Below are positions 1 through 9,642 of a stretch of 64,000 nt of DNA, piece by piece; the first letter of the stretch is position 1, and the number at the start of each line of letters is the position of its first letter. The stretch is taken from NCBI RefSeq assembly GCF_021245735.1, contig NZ_JAJISB010000001.1, forward strand, positions 248,001 to 312,000, read 5' to 3'. This stretch comes from Brevibacillus daliensis. Its GTDB lineage: Bacteria; Bacillota; Bacilli; Brevibacillales; Brevibacillaceae. The position numbers and the translations under genes were made by a program. The notes under the pieces are model-generated. The model ran no database searches. It was given only the letters and a program-made list of their open reading frames with translations, and was not told the DNA's origin.

Positions 1-487
1 TTTTCATTTCTAATCCTCCTCGATAACCGGTCAATGAACCGCTTTTAGCAATGACACGGTGGCAAGGGATTAATATTAATACAGGGTTTGCACCAATTGT
101 GGCTCCAACCGCACGAACTGCAGCAGGATGTTGAATAAGCTCTGCGACATCCGTATAGGAGTAGGTTTGTCCGTATGGAATCTCTTTTAATGTATTCCAG
201 ATCAACATTTGAAATGGTGTACCTGTAAAATCAACTGGAAGTGTAAATTCATGACGTTCTCCCTTAAAATACTCCTCAAACTCTTTCATATATGGTTGTA
301 ATTTGAAATCATCCTGGAACAAACTATAGGCAGGGAAATGTTTTCCGACCCAATCTGCCATTACTTCAAAAGGTTGACCAGGAGAACCGACGTAACAAAG
401 TCCCTTCGTTGTCGCTGCCATAAAAAATCGCCACTGTTCATGAACAAAAAGCGTCCAGAAGATAGATAAATGCTTACTTTGTTCCAT
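1..487 (-). CDS. ogt: methylated-DNA--protein-cysteine S-methyltransferase (partial, 3' end outside window)
   Basis: Suicide DNA-repair enzyme that moves methyl groups from O6-methylguanine to its own cysteine. The visible 162 codons begin with MEQSKHLS and contain the family signature IPCHRVIAKSG; the acceptor is Cys142. The upstream GTPFQMLIWNTLKEIPYG stretch is the usual helix-turn-helix DNA-binding part. The reading frame runs off the window start after GYRGGLEM, so only the last residues are missing. The start ATG lies 4 bases past the adaA-like stop, with AGGGAGG before it, so the two genes form a two-gene adaptive-response operon as in Bacillus adaA-adaB. Confidence 0.93.
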   Translation of the reverse strand, partial: MEQSKHLSIFWTLFVHEQWRFFMAATTKGLCYVGSPGQPFEVMADWVGKHFPAYSLFQDDFKLQPYMKEFEEYFKGERHEFTLPVDFTGTPFQMLIWNTLKEIPYGQTYSYTDVAELIQHPAAVRAVGATIGANPVLILIPCHRVIAKSGSLTGYRGGLEMK

Positions 488-491
488 TGTC

Positions 492-986
492 CTACGCCTC
501 CCTATGATCCTTTTGATTTTGCAGCTTCTGATATTGTTTCGGTGTATAGCCTGTCATCTTTTTAAACGTACAATGCAAATGATAAGGGCTACCATGGCAC
601 ATATCAGCCAGCCTCATAAGTGTAAAAGGCTCATGATAATTCATGTCTATCACATGTATAATCTGCCGAGTCCAATCCTCATCCGGCAGACGTAATCCAT
701 TAGGTTTACATCGTTTACAGGGACGAACCCCCTCTGATAATGCTTCATTTGCATTCCTGAAAAGAAGTACGTTCTCTTTTTTGGGAGCTCGAGATTTACA
801 TGAGGGACGACAAAAAATACCTGTAGTCTTTACCGCATAATAAAATGTGCCGTCATAGGACGCTTCATTCTCCACAATTGCTTGCCATTCCTCGTCTGTC
901 ATTCTCCTGGAATGACTACCTTCTTCATTGTTTTCATGTGTATACAGCGGCATCTTGCTGCCCGTTGATTTCGGTTTGTTATTCAT
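492..986 (-). CDS. adaA: AdaA-like methylphosphotriester-DNA methyltransferase/activator, shortened
   Basis: Sensor of DNA methylation damage: the Ada N-terminal zinc domain takes a methyl group from a phosphotriester and then activates transcription. Zinc cysteines are visible at C59, C63, C90 and C93 (FCRPSCKSRAPKKENV and RPCKRCKP). The C-terminal AraC part is unusual. Residues 107-137 read like the first helix-turn-helix (LADMCHGSPYHLH), but they are followed at once by FKKMTGYTPKQYQ, which resembles the end of the second one. The protein has 164 residues; AdaA is usually about 210, so roughly one HTH repeat is missing in frame. The frame and the coupling to the downstream ogt are intact, so I call a gene, not a pseudogene; activator function is doubtful. 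Confidence 0.85.
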   Translation of the reverse strand: MNNKPKSTGSKMPLYTHENNEEGSHSRRMTDEEWQAIVENEASYDGTFYYAVKTTGIFCRPSCKSRAPKKENVLLFRNANEALSEGVRPCKRCKPNGLRLPDEDWTRQIIHVIDMNYHEPFTLMRLADMCHGSPYHLHCTFKKMTGYTPKQYQKLQNQKDHREA

Positions 987-1090
987 GAAATCACCTCTAC
1001 GACTAGTATAACGCGAGCATTAGCAATACGTACGGTTTATCGAACGTAATAGCAAGATTACGAAATTATTCTATTGTAGAGAAGCAGAAC

Positions 1091-1140
1091 AAAAAAATAG
1101 TGGATCAGCTATGATTGGTTAACCATAGTGTCCACTATTT
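1091..1140 (-). terminator. Rho-independent terminator of ilvE
   Basis: On the minus strand a hairpin with arms AATAGTGGA and TCCACTATT (1096-1104 and 1131-1139), with an inner CTATGGTTAACC-type stem, is followed by a run of seven T. It lies about 57 bases after the ilvE stop. Confidence 0.9.
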
Positions 1141-1196
1141 ATTCATGGCTATATAAGCCAATTTAAAAGTTAAGGTTGTCCTTATTCTTGGGACTC

Positions 1197-2075
1197 TTAG
1201 TAAACCTGTACGCCTTCGACTTCCACCACACGACGGAATTCTTCTAGCAATTGTTTGTTAACAGGACCTGGTTTACCATCCTTGATTGTACGACCATCTA
1301 CTTGTACTACAGAAATAACTTCTGCAGCCGTACCAGTCAGGAATACCTCATCGGCAATATATACATCATGGCGAGTAAATGGAGTTTCTACGACTTCAAA
1401 GTTGAGACGCTTCGCAATGTCAATGATTGTTTGACGAGTGATTCCATCAAGTGCTCCCAGATATGTTGGTGGTGTATAAATAACTCCTTTTTTTACAAGG
1501 AAGATATTATCCCCAGAGCCTTCCGTAACATATCCTTCACTATTTAACATCATCGCTTCGCTTACGCCAGCCATCGTTGCTTCCATACGTACCATAACGT
1601 TATTCAGGTAGTTAAGTGACTTAATTTTTGGATTAAGAGCGTCTGGCTTGTTACGGCGTGTTGGAACTGTTACAATTTCCATTCCTGTATCATATACTTC
1701 TTGAGGGAATAGACGAAGTTGCTCCACAATAATAACGATATTTGGTTTCTTACATGTGCGAGGGTCCAAGCCAAGATCTCCATCGCCACGGGAAATAACT
1801 AAACGTATATAAGCATCTTTCAGTTTATTACGTCTAATTGTTTCAACCACTGCATCCATCATTTCTTCAATTGGCATGCCAATCTCTAGCATAATAGATA
1901 GAGCAGATTCATACAGACGCTCAATGTGCTCTCTTAAACGGAATACGTTTCCGTTATAAACGCGGATTCCTTCAAAAATACCATCACCATACAGAAATCC
2001 GTGGTCATAAACAGATACCTTTGCATCTTTTTTCTCAACAAATTCCCCATTTAAGTAAATCAATTGCTGTCCCAT
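1197..2075 (-). CDS. ilvE: branched-chain amino acid aminotransferase
   Basis: PLP enzyme of fold type IV that makes Leu, Ile and Val from their 2-oxo acids with glutamate as amino donor. Its 292 residues fit the short bacterial IlvE class. The PLP lysine is K152 in NPKIKSLNYLNN; the family motifs YGDGIFEGIRVY (29-40) and EGSGDNIF are present. D-amino acid aminotransferases share the fold, but the SLNYLNN segment and the GTAAEV block favour IlvE. The start ATG has GGATGGAG 6 bases upstream. It stands alone, 175 bases after pheA, with its own terminator; no T-box or other leader was recognised in that gap. Confidence 0.9.
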   Translation of the reverse strand: MGQQLIYLNGEFVEKKDAKVSVYDHGFLYGDGIFEGIRVYNGNVFRLREHIERLYESALSIMLEIGMPIEEMMDAVVETIRRNKLKDAYIRLVISRGDGDLGLDPRTCKKPNIVIIVEQLRLFPQEVYDTGMEIVTVPTRRNKPDALNPKIKSLNYLNNVMVRMEATMAGVSEAMMLNSEGYVTEGSGDNIFLVKKGVIYTPPTYLGALDGITRQTIIDIAKRLNFEVVETPFTRHDVYIADEVFLTGTAAEVISVVQVDGRTIKDGKPGPVNKQLLEEFRRVVEVEGVQVY

Positions 2076-2250
2076 GATAACTCCATCCTTTCGAATCTGT
2101 GTAACCTAGTATCTCTTCAAGTGATGTTACGTTTTTTGACAGATAAATTTACGAATTCTTATCTGCATAAGTGCAACTAATGCTTTTCCTGCGCCAAAGG
2201 CTTGGCAAAGCTAAGTTTTCTAATTAGTATAAGGCTCCCCAGTACTATCG

Positions 2251-3123
2251 TCAATTCTTTTCATCTATAGGCCTATAGGAATACACAGGGTAACTACCTA
2301 AAACACGTACCTGACAACCTAACGCTTCTATTTCAGCAAAGGCTCCTGGCATTAATACATCATCCAGTTTATTGACCAGATCAAGTACAAAATGATAACT
2401 TCCTAACGCCTTTTTAGTGGGGCGTGATTCGATACGTGTTAAGTTAATTTTTCTCCATGCAAAGGCAGCTAGTACTTGGTATAGAGCTCCAGAATAATCT
2501 TCGGGAAGCGTAACTAAAATGGTCGTTTTATGCGCGTCCGATGAAGGTAATTCCAACGGCTTAATTCCAACCAGGAAAAACCTCGTCACATTGTTCGAAT
2601 AATCCTGAATACTTTCACTAGCCATTTGCAACGGATAGATTTCTGTATTTAATCTGGTTCCTACTGCTGCCCAAGGTTCTTCCGGATGTTCACTTACCAG
2701 TTTTGCTGCCTCGGCAGTACTGTTTGTATATTCAATTTGTACGTTAGGTAATACCTCTTTTAAATACAAACGACATTGCGCTATTGCATGTGGATGTGAT
2801 AAAACCTTCTGAATATCCTGAATATCAAATTTTTCTTTTTTACTAGAGACCAGCAAATGTTGTGTAATTGGCAAAGCTATTTCCGCCAGAACTGGAAGTT
2901 CCTCTCCATGAATCAACCAGTCTAACGTCAAATTTACTGTTCCCTCAATTGAGTTCTCAATCGGTACCACGCCAATATCGTTTTTTCTCTGCAAGACGGC
3001 TTCCAGTACATCTATGATATTGGCATACGGTTGAAAGGTAAACCCTTTGGCGATCGGTAAAGAGCGTGCTGCTTCCTCCGTAAAAGTACCAGATGGTCCC
3101 AAAAATGCTAACGATCTTCCCAT
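2251..3123 (-). CDS. pheA: prephenate dehydratase
   Basis: Converts prephenate to phenylpyruvate in phenylalanine synthesis. The catalytic half (1-190) carries the TRF motif at 180-182 (NNVTRFFLVG). An ACT regulatory domain follows, with the allosteric ESRP motif at 232-235. The protein has 290 residues and no chorismate mutase domain, as in Bacillus. It is the last gene of the pheB-hom-thrC-thrB-pheA run and starts 29 bases after thrB; AGGAGC precedes the ATG. Feedback control by phenylalanine is expected from the ACT domain. Confidence 0.95.
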   Translation of the reverse strand: MGRSLAFLGPSGTFTEEAARSLPIAKGFTFQPYANIIDVLEAVLQRKNDIGVVPIENSIEGTVNLTLDWLIHGEELPVLAEIALPITQHLLVSSKKEKFDIQDIQKVLSHPHAIAQCRLYLKEVLPNVQIEYTNSTAEAAKLVSEHPEEPWAAVGTRLNTEIYPLQMASESIQDYSNNVTRFFLVGIKPLELPSSDAHKTTILVTLPEDYSGALYQVLAAFAWRKINLTRIESRPTKKALGSYHFVLDLVNKLDDVLMPGAFAEIEALGCQVRVLGSYPVYSYRPIDEKN

Positions 3124-3152
3124 GGTTCCCCTTGCTCCTATCTGGTTAGTTT

Positions 3153-4097
3153 TTATGCATTATGCTTCACAACAGGGGATATGTCAATGGACACTCCTAT
3201 GTCATCAGGAGATAGCGTCATGCTCTGATAACTAATTTCATGTTGTTGCATAATTTTATCTACAAAACTAACCAAGCTCTCTCCTGCATCCTCATCCTCA
3301 TAAAAGCAGAGAATGGTAGGACCTGCACCAGAAAGAGCAGCTCCAAGCGCACCATTTTCTACTGCACCCGACACGATTTCGGACAAGCCGGGAACAAGTT
3401 CAGTGCGATATGGTTGATGCAACTGGTCCTGCATGGCTGTACGAAGCAACTCTAGTTTATCTTGTGCGAATGCAGCCACGAGTAATCCTGTACGCGACAG
3501 ATTATAGATAGCTACTTCCCGTGCGTATGATTCTGGTAAAGCGGATCTCGCCTTATGTGTGGGTAGTTCGAATTCTGGAATAACCACCAATGTTTTTAAG
3601 CGAGATGGCACTGTGAATCTGGCAAACGGGACTTCCTCGTCCTTATTCTCTGGTAAAGCAGCTACGATAAATCCCCCAAAAAGCGAAGCACCTACATTAT
3701 CAGGATGACCTTCCCAATTACTCGCAAAGGTAAAGATCTGATTACGGGTAAACGGCTCTCCTGCCAGGCTATTAGCTGCTACAAGAGCGCCCACCAATGC
3801 GGCTGCACTGCTTCCAAGTCCGCGGGTTAGCGGAACCTCTGACGATACTTCGATTCGAAGTTCAGGAATAGGAAGGGCGGCCTGCTCATACAAGAAGGCC
3901 GCTGCTTGATAAAGCAGATTACTTTTATCTCGGGGTAAGCTTTGTAACTCTTCTCCGTGTGGATGAACACTGGTCTCTTCTGCTACACACATAGATACGG
4001 TTGTGTAAAGTTGAAAAGCTAGCCCTAGTGCATCAAATCCCGGACCCAGGTTAGCAGTACTCGCTGGTACACGGACAGTTACTTTCTGATTAGACAT
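3153..4097 (-). CDS. thrB: homoserine kinase
   Basis: GHMP-family kinase that phosphorylates homoserine with ATP, the step before threonine synthase. The GHMP ATP-binding loop is PLTRGLGSSAAAL (89-101), the N-terminal strand PASTANLGPGFD (11-22) and the C-terminal motif GAALSGAGPTIL. The length of 314 residues is typical. It lies 4 bases after thrC, so the hom-thrC-thrB block is tightly packed and likely translated together. Confidence 0.95.
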   Translation of the reverse strand: MSNQKVTVRVPASTANLGPGFDALGLAFQLYTTVSMCVAEETSVHPHGEELQSLPRDKSNLLYQAAAFLYEQAALPIPELRIEVSSEVPLTRGLGSSAAALVGALVAANSLAGEPFTRNQIFTFASNWEGHPDNVGASLFGGFIVAALPENKDEEVPFARFTVPSRLKTLVVIPEFELPTHKARSALPESYAREVAIYNLSRTGLLVAAFAQDKLELLRTAMQDQLHQPYRTELVPGLSEIVSGAVENGALGAALSGAGPTILCFYEDEDAGESLVSFVDKIMQQHEISYQSMTLSPDDIGVSIDISPVVKHNA

Positions 4098-4101
4098 GAT
4101 G

Positions 4102-5172
4102 CTACACCCCTACTTTATTGTTAATCAAACCTAGAACAGCACCCCTTGTCGCTGGAACTTTTACAGGTTCATTTGCAATCGTTTTGATTGCGATATCAGG
4201 ATCTTTTAAACCATGACCAGTCAGCACGCAGGTAATTGTAGTACCTTTTTCCAGCTTTCCTGCACGGTGCAGCTTGATAACTCCTGCCACCGATGCCGCA
4301 GAAGCAGGCTCGCAGAAAATCCCTTCATTTTTAGCTAAAATCTGATAAGCTTCCAAAATTTCTTCATCCGTTACACTGTCGATCTGTCCGTTTGATTCTT
4401 TTAATGCTTGCAGTGCCCCATCCTTGCTTGCAGGATTACCGATACGAATAGCAGTTGCAAGGGTTTCTGGATTTTCGATTGTATAGCCCTTAACAAGCGG
4501 TGCTGATCCGGCAGCTTGGAACCCGAACATACGTGGAAGAGAGGAGCTTCTTCCCGCTGCCTGGTACTCTTTGAATCCTTTCCAATATGCTGTGATGTTA
4601 CCTGCGTTCCCTACAGGAATCGCTAAGATATCCGGTGCATCTCCTAATACATCACAAATTTCAAATGAAGCTGTTTTTTGCCCTTCAATCCGATATGGGT
4701 TAACTGAATTTACAAGCGTAATCGGCTCTTGAGCAGTAATATCCCGAACGATTTGCAACGCTTCATCAAAGTTACCCTCCACAGCGATTACCTCTGCGCC
4801 ATATGCAATAGCTTGAGCCAGCTTACCCAAAGCAATATTGCCATCCGGGATCAGTACAATACATCTGAGTCCTGCGCGTGCTGCGTAGGCTGCGGCTGCG
4901 GCAGATGTATTTCCTGTAGAAGCGCACATGATCGTTTTGCTTCCCTCTTCTACTGCTTTGGCTACAGCCATAACCATTCCTCTATCTTTGAACGATCCTG
5001 TTGGGTTGAGACCTTCATACTTAACGTATAATTCTACATCCCATTCTTTTGATAGGTTTTCCGCATAAATTAAAGGAGTGTTCCCCTCATGTAAAGTAAG
5101 CTTCGGTGTTTTTTCATTGATAGGTAGAAATTCCTTATACGAAGAAATGATGCCTTGACGCAGATTACTCAT
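4102..5172 (-). CDS. thrC: threonine synthase
   Basis: PLP-dependent lyase producing threonine from O-phosphohomoserine. The PLP lysine is in [11 protein letters not shown] (Lys62 counted from the chosen start), and the phosphate cup is [14 protein letters not shown] start at the ATG of MSNLRQG because GGAGG lies 8 bases before it. An in-frame ATG 18 bases upstream has no ribosome site and lies inside hom. The gene overlaps the end of hom by 8 bases, suggesting translational coupling. It is 356 residues, the short class-II form usual in Bacillales. Confidence 0.95.
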   Translation of the reverse strand: MSNLRQGIISSYKEFLPINEKTPKLTLHEGNTPLIYAENLSKEWDVELYVKYEGLNPTGSFKDRGMVMAVAKAVEEGSKTIMCASTGNTSAAAAAYAARAGLRCIVLIPDGNIALGKLAQAIAYGAEVIAVEGNFDEALQIVRDITAQEPITLVNSVNPYRIEGQKTASFEICDVLGDAPDILAIPVGNAGNITAYWKGFKEYQAAGRSSSLPRMFGFQAAGSAPLVKGYTIENPETLATAIRIGNPASKDGALQALKESNGQIDSVTDEEILEAYQILAKNEGIFCEPASAASVAGVIKLHRAGKLEKGTTITCVLTGHGLKDPDIAIKTIANEPVKVPATRGAVLGLINNKVGV

Positions 5173-6472
5173 TTTTTTCTCCTCCTTCAACCCGGTAGCA
5201 GCTCTTAATTTGATGAATAACGTCCATTCCTTCTAATGTTTGTATTACGACATTCACATCTTGTTGCGTAGCAGTATGGGTTACCATGACAATCTCCGCC
5301 TGCCCACTCTCTTGATAGGATTGTTGAATCACTTGATCAAGGCTTACATTTTTCTCCGCCAATAAATTCGTAATCTGTGCCAAGACGCCACGTCTATCCG
5401 CTACAATTATACGCATGAAATATTTAGCAAATTTTTTACCATCAGACTTTAACTTCTTTTCCTTGTATGGAGCAACCGTGCCACGCCCGTTAACGCCCAG
5501 CTTCATATTTTTCACGACAGTTATTAAGTCGGATACCACAGCTGTAGCCGTCGGCATTTCCCCTGCACCTGGTCCGTAGAACATAGTCTCCCCTACTGCT
5601 TCACCATGTACGTAAACAGCGTTGTATACGCCATTTACGGACGCTAGAGGGTGATTTTTCTGGATCATGGTTGGTTGTACGCTTACTTCCACCTCATCAT
5701 CATCACGTCGAGCAATACCAAGTAATTTCACTTCATAGCCCAGCTTTTTACCATATGCGATATCTTCCTTGGTTACCTGGCTGATTCCTTTAACCTGTAC
5801 ATCCTCCAAATTCATTGGAACACGGAAGCCAAGTGTAGAGAGGATCGCCATTTTACGTGCCGCATCATAGCCTTCTACATCTGAAGTTGGGTCAGCTTCT
5901 GCATAGCCTAGCGCTTGTGCTTCTGCCAGCACATCTTGATACTCTGCGCCCTCTTTACTCATTTTTGTCAAAATGTAATTGGTTGTTCCATTCACAATCC
6001 CCATCATTTTGGTGATACGATCTGAAGAAAAGCCTTCAACTAATGCTCGTAGAATTGGAATGCCTCCTGCCACACTCGCTTCATAAAAAACATCACAGTT
6101 GTTTTCCTGAGCTTTACGCAAGATTTCAGAACTGTGCAAAGCCATCAAATCTTTATTCGCTGTCACAACATGTTTTTTGTTTTCAAGCGCTTTGATTAAA
6201 TAATCTTTCGTAGGCTGAATCCCACCGATCACTTCGACAATTATATCAATCTCTGGGTTGTCTAATAGGTCAGCTGGATTTGTTGTGATTTTATCTGGAT
6301 CAATCGTAATATTGCGATATTTATTCTTATCTTGAACCAGAATTTTATGAATGTTAACACTCAGGCCTGTTTGATTAAAGAGATCCTCCTGATGTCCTTC
6401 CACTATGCGAACCACACCTGTGCCAACAGTTCCCAGTCCCATTAACCCGATTTGTACCAGTTTCTTCTCCAT
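5165..6472 (-). CDS. hom: homoserine dehydrogenase
   Basis: Reduces aspartate semialdehyde to homoserine with NAD(P)H, the entry to threonine and methionine synthesis. It shows a Rossmann motif GLMGLGTVG at 9-17, the catalytic segment around EVIGGI and TANKDLMA, and a C-terminal ACT domain (about 350-430, [16 protein letters not shown]) for threonine feedback. The length of 435 residues is normal for Gram-positives. It is the second gene of the operon, 28 bases after pheB. Confidence 0.96.
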   Translation of the reverse strand: MEKKLVQIGLMGLGTVGTGVVRIVEGHQEDLFNQTGLSVNIHKILVQDKNKYRNITIDPDKITTNPADLLDNPEIDIIVEVIGGIQPTKDYLIKALENKKHVVTANKDLMALHSSEILRKAQENNCDVFYEASVAGGIPILRALVEGFSSDRITKMMGIVNGTTNYILTKMSKEGAEYQDVLAEAQALGYAEADPTSDVEGYDAARKMAILSTLGFRVPMNLEDVQVKGISQVTKEDIAYGKKLGYEVKLLGIARRDDDEVEVSVQPTMIQKNHPLASVNGVYNAVYVHGEAVGETMFYGPGAGEMPTATAVVSDLITVVKNMKLGVNGRGTVAPYKEKKLKSDGKKFAKYFMRIIVADRRGVLAQITNLLAEKNVSLDQVIQQSYQESGQAEIVMVTHTATQQDVNVVIQTLEGMDVIHQIKSCYRVEGGEKNE

Positions 6473-6500
6473 GCTCTTTTCCCCCTCAGTTGTATACAGC

Positions 6501-6947
6501 TTATCCTCTTCCTACTATCAATGCCTTACGTACACCATTCTGTCTCTCTAATAAATCTAGAAACTCGGTGGTTGGCATATTTAAATGTGCCATATCAACT
6601 GACATGGCTACATTGGCAATCCCTTGCAATGGTATCGTTTGATTGATCGTCAGGATGTTCCCACCGTTTTCAGCTATGAACTGAAGAACTCTGGATAAGA
6701 TACCAGAACGATGATCCAGGGTGAGACTGACTGTCATTATTTTTTCGCTCATCATGGAATTAAATGGAAAGATTGCGTCTTTGTACTTATAAAAAGCACT
6801 TCGGCTTAATCCCACTCGATCAACTGCCTCATTGACAGTAACTACCTCGCCTGACTCCAGTAATTTTTTTACTTCAATTGTTTTCGCAATTGATTCGGGG
6901 AGGATATCTGCTCGTATTAAGTAGAATTTCTCATCTTTCTTACTCAT
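6501..6947 (-). CDS. pheB: ACT domain protein PheB
   Basis: Small regulator-like protein of 148 residues. Residues 1-60 contain a short helix-turn-helix-like segment (TVNEAVDRVGLSRSAFYKYKD). Residues 70-145 form an ACT domain (VSLTLDHRSGILSRVLQFIAENGGN). In Bacillus the gene lies before pheA; its biochemical role is not established. The start at MSKKDEK is chosen because AGGAGG lies just before that ATG and a SigA promoter ends about 40 bases upstream. A longer open frame upstream would run through the promoter. Confidence 0.9.
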   Translation of the reverse strand: MSKKDEKFYLIRADILPESIAKTIEVKKLLESGEVVTVNEAVDRVGLSRSAFYKYKDAIFPFNSMMSEKIMTVSLTLDHRSGILSRVLQFIAENGGNILTINQTIPLQGIANVAMSVDMAHLNMPTTEFLDLLERQNGVRKALIVGRG

Positions 6948-6987
6948 ATGTCCTCCTGGAAGATACAGATGTTTTCTTATAGAGGAC

Positions 6988-7016
6988 ATTATACCCCTCC
7001 ATGTCGCTACTGGCAA
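6988..7016 (-). promoter_or_regulatory. SigA promoter of pheB-hom-thrC-thrB-pheA
   Basis: On the minus strand TTGCCA (7011-7016) and a perfect TATAAT (6988-6993) are separated by exactly 17 bases. The predicted transcript starts about 34 bases before pheB, which leaves no room for a T-box or attenuator. Confidence 0.88.
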
Positions 7017-7185
7017 CCCCAAATCTGAATCGTACAACCAGCTTCTATTACAATAAGTCTGATTATCCTGTCTTTTTCTCTCTTTCATACATGAAAACTA
7101 GAAGCATCGTGTACACTACTTATGCCACATGCTACAGTACTTTTGCTGCCTGTTGATTGTTCAATTTGTTAGGAGGGATATGTAC

Positions 7186-7332
7186 ATGGGAGGTCGCGGT
7201 AAAGGAGATAAATCTCGTCGTCGCAACCATAGCGCATTTGCAAAACCCGGTTCACTTGATCAATTCGGAAAGAAAATTGATCAACAACGTATGTCATTCA
7301 CTCCTTATGAACAGCGTGGTCGCGAATTGTAG
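7186..7332 (+). CDS. small basic protein of unknown function (48 aa)
   Basis: Encodes 48 residues starting MGGRGKGDKSRRRN and ending in TPYEQRGREL. It is very basic and glycine/arginine-rich at the N-terminus, has no hydrophobic segment and should be cytosolic or nucleic-acid bound. AGGAGGG lies 8 bases before the ATG, strong support for translation; an ATG 6 bases earlier is too close to that site. It is one of few plus-strand genes and stands alone between two minus-strand units. I do not recognise a family. Confidence 0.65.
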   Translation: MGGRGKGDKSRRRNHSAFAKPGSLDQFGKKIDQQRMSFTPYEQRGREL

Positions 7333-7345
7333 TTTAGGTAGGATA

Positions 7346-7461
7346 GGAAAAACCTCTGTCGAAGCCCACTCGAAGAAGCTGGTCCTTCTGTAGCAGATGT
7401 TTTTCAACATATCAGGATGTAGTGTTCTGTCATTATTACATGCTGATATAAGCACAAAAAA
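7346..7461. repeat. dispersed intergenic repeat, copy 1
   Basis: About 115 bases resembling the segment at 14875-14993: both have GAAAAAC, then TCGAAG, CTCGAAGAAGCTGG or its variant, GATGTTTTTCA and CATATCAGGA, in the same order and spacing. Both end against the A-run of a minus-strand terminator. Short internal stems (TCGA/TCGA and GATGTT/AACATATC) are possible. No coding capacity is seen. Confidence 0.6.
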
Positions 7462-7491
7462 AGGCACCTTGTTCTCCTGGAACAAGGTGCC
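7456..7491 (-). terminator. terminator downstream of the PilZ-like gene
   Basis: A perfect 12-base stem, GGCACCTTGTTC/GAACAAGGTGCC (7463-7491), is followed on the minus strand by seven T. The hairpin may also stop plus-strand transcripts of the 48-residue gene. Confidence 0.9.
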
Positions 7492-7528
7492 TCATTATTT
7501 GTCTCGGTTAGAATTTCACCGATTAACG

Positions 7529-8329
7529 CTACAAGCTTTTATGATAGCTAAGTAGCTCACTTAACTGATCGCTGGCCATATCCGTAATGAGTAGCGTAAC
7601 GATAGTGCTGTTATCAACGAAGTTTTTATCGGTTACTTTCGTCATTGCAACAACCTGTGTCTTTGTACGAGGAATAACAAAGGATAAATTGACATAATCA
7701 CCAACTGCCAAATAACCACCCGTACCCATTTGAAACTGATTCTTAGAACAGGCAAGCAAAACACCTTCTCCATTTTCTTCAAAGGGCTTGGCTCCCATAC
7801 GTTTATAAGGAACACTGATAATATAATCAGGGTAAGCCATCACATCCGGGCTATACTTTTCAGTAGTCGGGTTATGATCATCTTTTTCGCTGTTAGTAGG
7901 TACCTTTTTTACTTCAGCTTGTTTTTCTTGATGTTTCTGTTTTTGTACGATCTGTTTTTCTTCCTGTTTCATTTGTTCCCGTGCACGCTGTATCTTTAAC
8001 TGTAATTTCTGCAAATGTCGTAATTGCTGTTCCTGCTGCATCTGTTTCTCTTCTTCTACAGGTAACAAACCAATAATCATGACAGGCCATGCTTTATGCT
8101 CAAGAATAACTTCATAAGTTCGAATAGAATCACGGGGGGCATCTATTAGTCGGATATGATATCTATTTCCTACACAAGTTGTCCCAGGCTCGTTTTGCAC
8201 AAAAGAAAGCATGATATAATCGCCTTTCGCATGTTCAACAATCGCCTCTTGCAAAGTTAACTCCCGTTCTTTGGAAATGATCACCATCGTTCCACGTTTC
8301 ATTAAAGTTGCTTTATCACGATCTATCAT
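7529..8329 (-). CDS. unknown protein with PilZ-like C-terminal region
   Basis: 266 residues with two beta-rich parts joined by a highly charged linker. The linker (about 100-155) is rich in Q, K and E (EEEKQMQQEQQLRHLQK...) and should form a coiled coil. The last ~85 residues (GEGVLLACSKNQF...GGYLAVGDYVNLSFVIP...) have the spacing of a PilZ-type barrel, but the RxxxR/DxSxxG c-di-GMP signature is absent; this is only a resemblance. I start at MIDRDKATL, which has AGAGAG 8 bases upstream; a longer open frame would overlap obgE. It follows obgE by 22 bases and ends in a strong terminator, so it is likely the last gene of the spo0B-obgE unit. Confidence 0.75.
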   Translation of the reverse strand: MIDRDKATLMKRGTMVIISKERELTLQEAIVEHAKGDYIMLSFVQNEPGTTCVGNRYHIRLIDAPRDSIRTYEVILEHKAWPVMIIGLLPVEEEKQMQQEQQLRHLQKLQLKIQRAREQMKQEEKQIVQKQKHQEKQAEVKKVPTNSEKDDHNPTTEKYSPDVMAYPDYIISVPYKRMGAKPFEENGEGVLLACSKNQFQMGTGGYLAVGDYVNLSFVIPRTKTQVVAMTKVTDKNFVDNSTIVTLLITDMASDQLSELLSYHKSL

Positions 8330-8351
8330 TTTGTCACTCTCTCTTATGAAT

Positions 8352-9638
8352 CTACTCTGTAAATTCAAACTCAAAGTCTCCAATTTGTACGGTATCGCCA
8401 TCCTTGGCACCTTTATTACGCAGCGCCTGATCAACACCCATTGTTCTCATTAGGCGAGCAAAGCGCTGAATAGAATCGTAGCTGTTCAAATTCGTCATTT
8501 TAACCAGCTTCTCCATCTTATCTCCCGTTACGACGAAGACTGCTCCATCCCGGTGAATCTCATACGGGATTTCTTCCGGTTCCGCTTTATATACAACACG
8601 TTCTTCTACTTCAGCTACCTCTTCAACTTCCACACGCTCTGGTATAGTTTCAAGCGTATTTGCAATGGCATACATCAATTCTTGCAGCCCCTGGCGAGTT
8701 ACACCGGAAATCGGATAAATCTCTAAATCCGGGCATTTTTCACGGAAGCTTTTCAAATGTTCCTCTGCTTCAGGCATGTCCATTTTATTCGCTGCAATGA
8801 TCTGAGGCACTTGCTCTAGGCGAACGTTATATTTTTTTAGTTCTTCATTAATCTGTACATAATCATCATATGGATCGCGTCCTTCTGTTCCAGCCATATC
8901 AATGACATGGACAATCAGACGAGTACGCTCAACATGACGTAAGAATTGATGTCCAAGACCTACACCTTCATGAGCACCTTCAATCAAACCTGGAAGGTCA
9001 GCCATAACGAAGCTTTTCTCACCTAAATCAACAACACCTAGTTTTGGGCTTAATGTAGTGAAGTGATAAGCAGCAATCTTTGGCCTAGCAGCCGTGACAG
9101 AAGAAAGAAGAGTGGATTTACCTACGCTAGGATAACCTACCAATCCTACGTCAGCAATTAGTTTAAGCTCCATTCGAATATAACGTTCTTGTCCTGGTTC
9201 TCCGTTTTCAGCAATCTCTGGTGCTGGGTTCGCAGAAGTGGCAAAACGAATGTTTCCACGACCGCCACGGCCACCCTTGGCAATAATAGCACGTTGCCCA
9301 TGTTCTACTAAATCTGCAATAACTTCTTGCGTATCATCATCATACACAGTCGTGCCCGGTGGAACACGAACAATCATATCTTCTGCTCCAGCACCATGCA
9401 TACTTTTAATTTTTCCATGCTCTCCACGGGTAGCTTTAAAGTGGCGTTGGTAGCGGAAATCTACCAGCGTGCGTAGTCCTTCGTCGACGATAAACACTAC
9501 ATTTGCTCCTCGACCGCCATCTCCACCTGCTGGTCCACCCATAGGAACATATTTTTCACGGCGAAATGAAACAGCTCCATTCCCGCCATCTCCACCTTTT
9601 ACGTACACTTTTACTTGATCGACAAACACGTAAGTCAC
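8352..9638 (-). CDS. obgE: GTPase Obg
   Basis: Essential ribosome-assembly GTPase that in Bacillus is also needed for sporulation onset and stress signalling. Domains: glycine-rich Obg fold (1-158, e.g. [19 protein letters not shown]), G domain with P-loop GYPSVGKST (168-176), DLPGLIEGA switch and NKMD motif, then a C-terminal OCT domain (about 350-428). Its 428 residues are typical. It lies 4 bases after spo0B, as in the spo0B-obg operon of Bacillus. Confidence 0.97.
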   Translation of the reverse strand: MTYVFVDQVKVYVKGGDGGNGAVSFRREKYVPMGGPAGGDGGRGANVVFIVDEGLRTLVDFRYQRHFKATRGEHGKIKSMHGAGAEDMIVRVPPGTTVYDDDTQEVIADLVEHGQRAIIAKGGRGGRGNIRFATSANPAPEIAENGEPGQERYIRMELKLIADVGLVGYPSVGKSTLLSSVTAARPKIAAYHFTTLSPKLGVVDLGEKSFVMADLPGLIEGAHEGVGLGHQFLRHVERTRLIVHVIDMAGTEGRDPYDDYVQINEELKKYNVRLEQVPQIIAANKMDMPEAEEHLKSFREKCPDLEIYPISGVTRQGLQELMYAIANTLETIPERVEVEEVAEVEERVVYKAEPEEIPYEIHRDGAVFVVTGDKMEKLVKMTNLNSYDSIQRFARLMRTMGVDQALRNKGAKDGDTVQIGDFEFEFTE

Positions 9639-9642
9639 CTCT

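Noticed and set aside
2076-2250. Possible leader regulator (T-box or attenuator) before ilvE
   Set aside because: No T-box core, no run of regulatory codons and no terminator-like hairpin with T-run was found.
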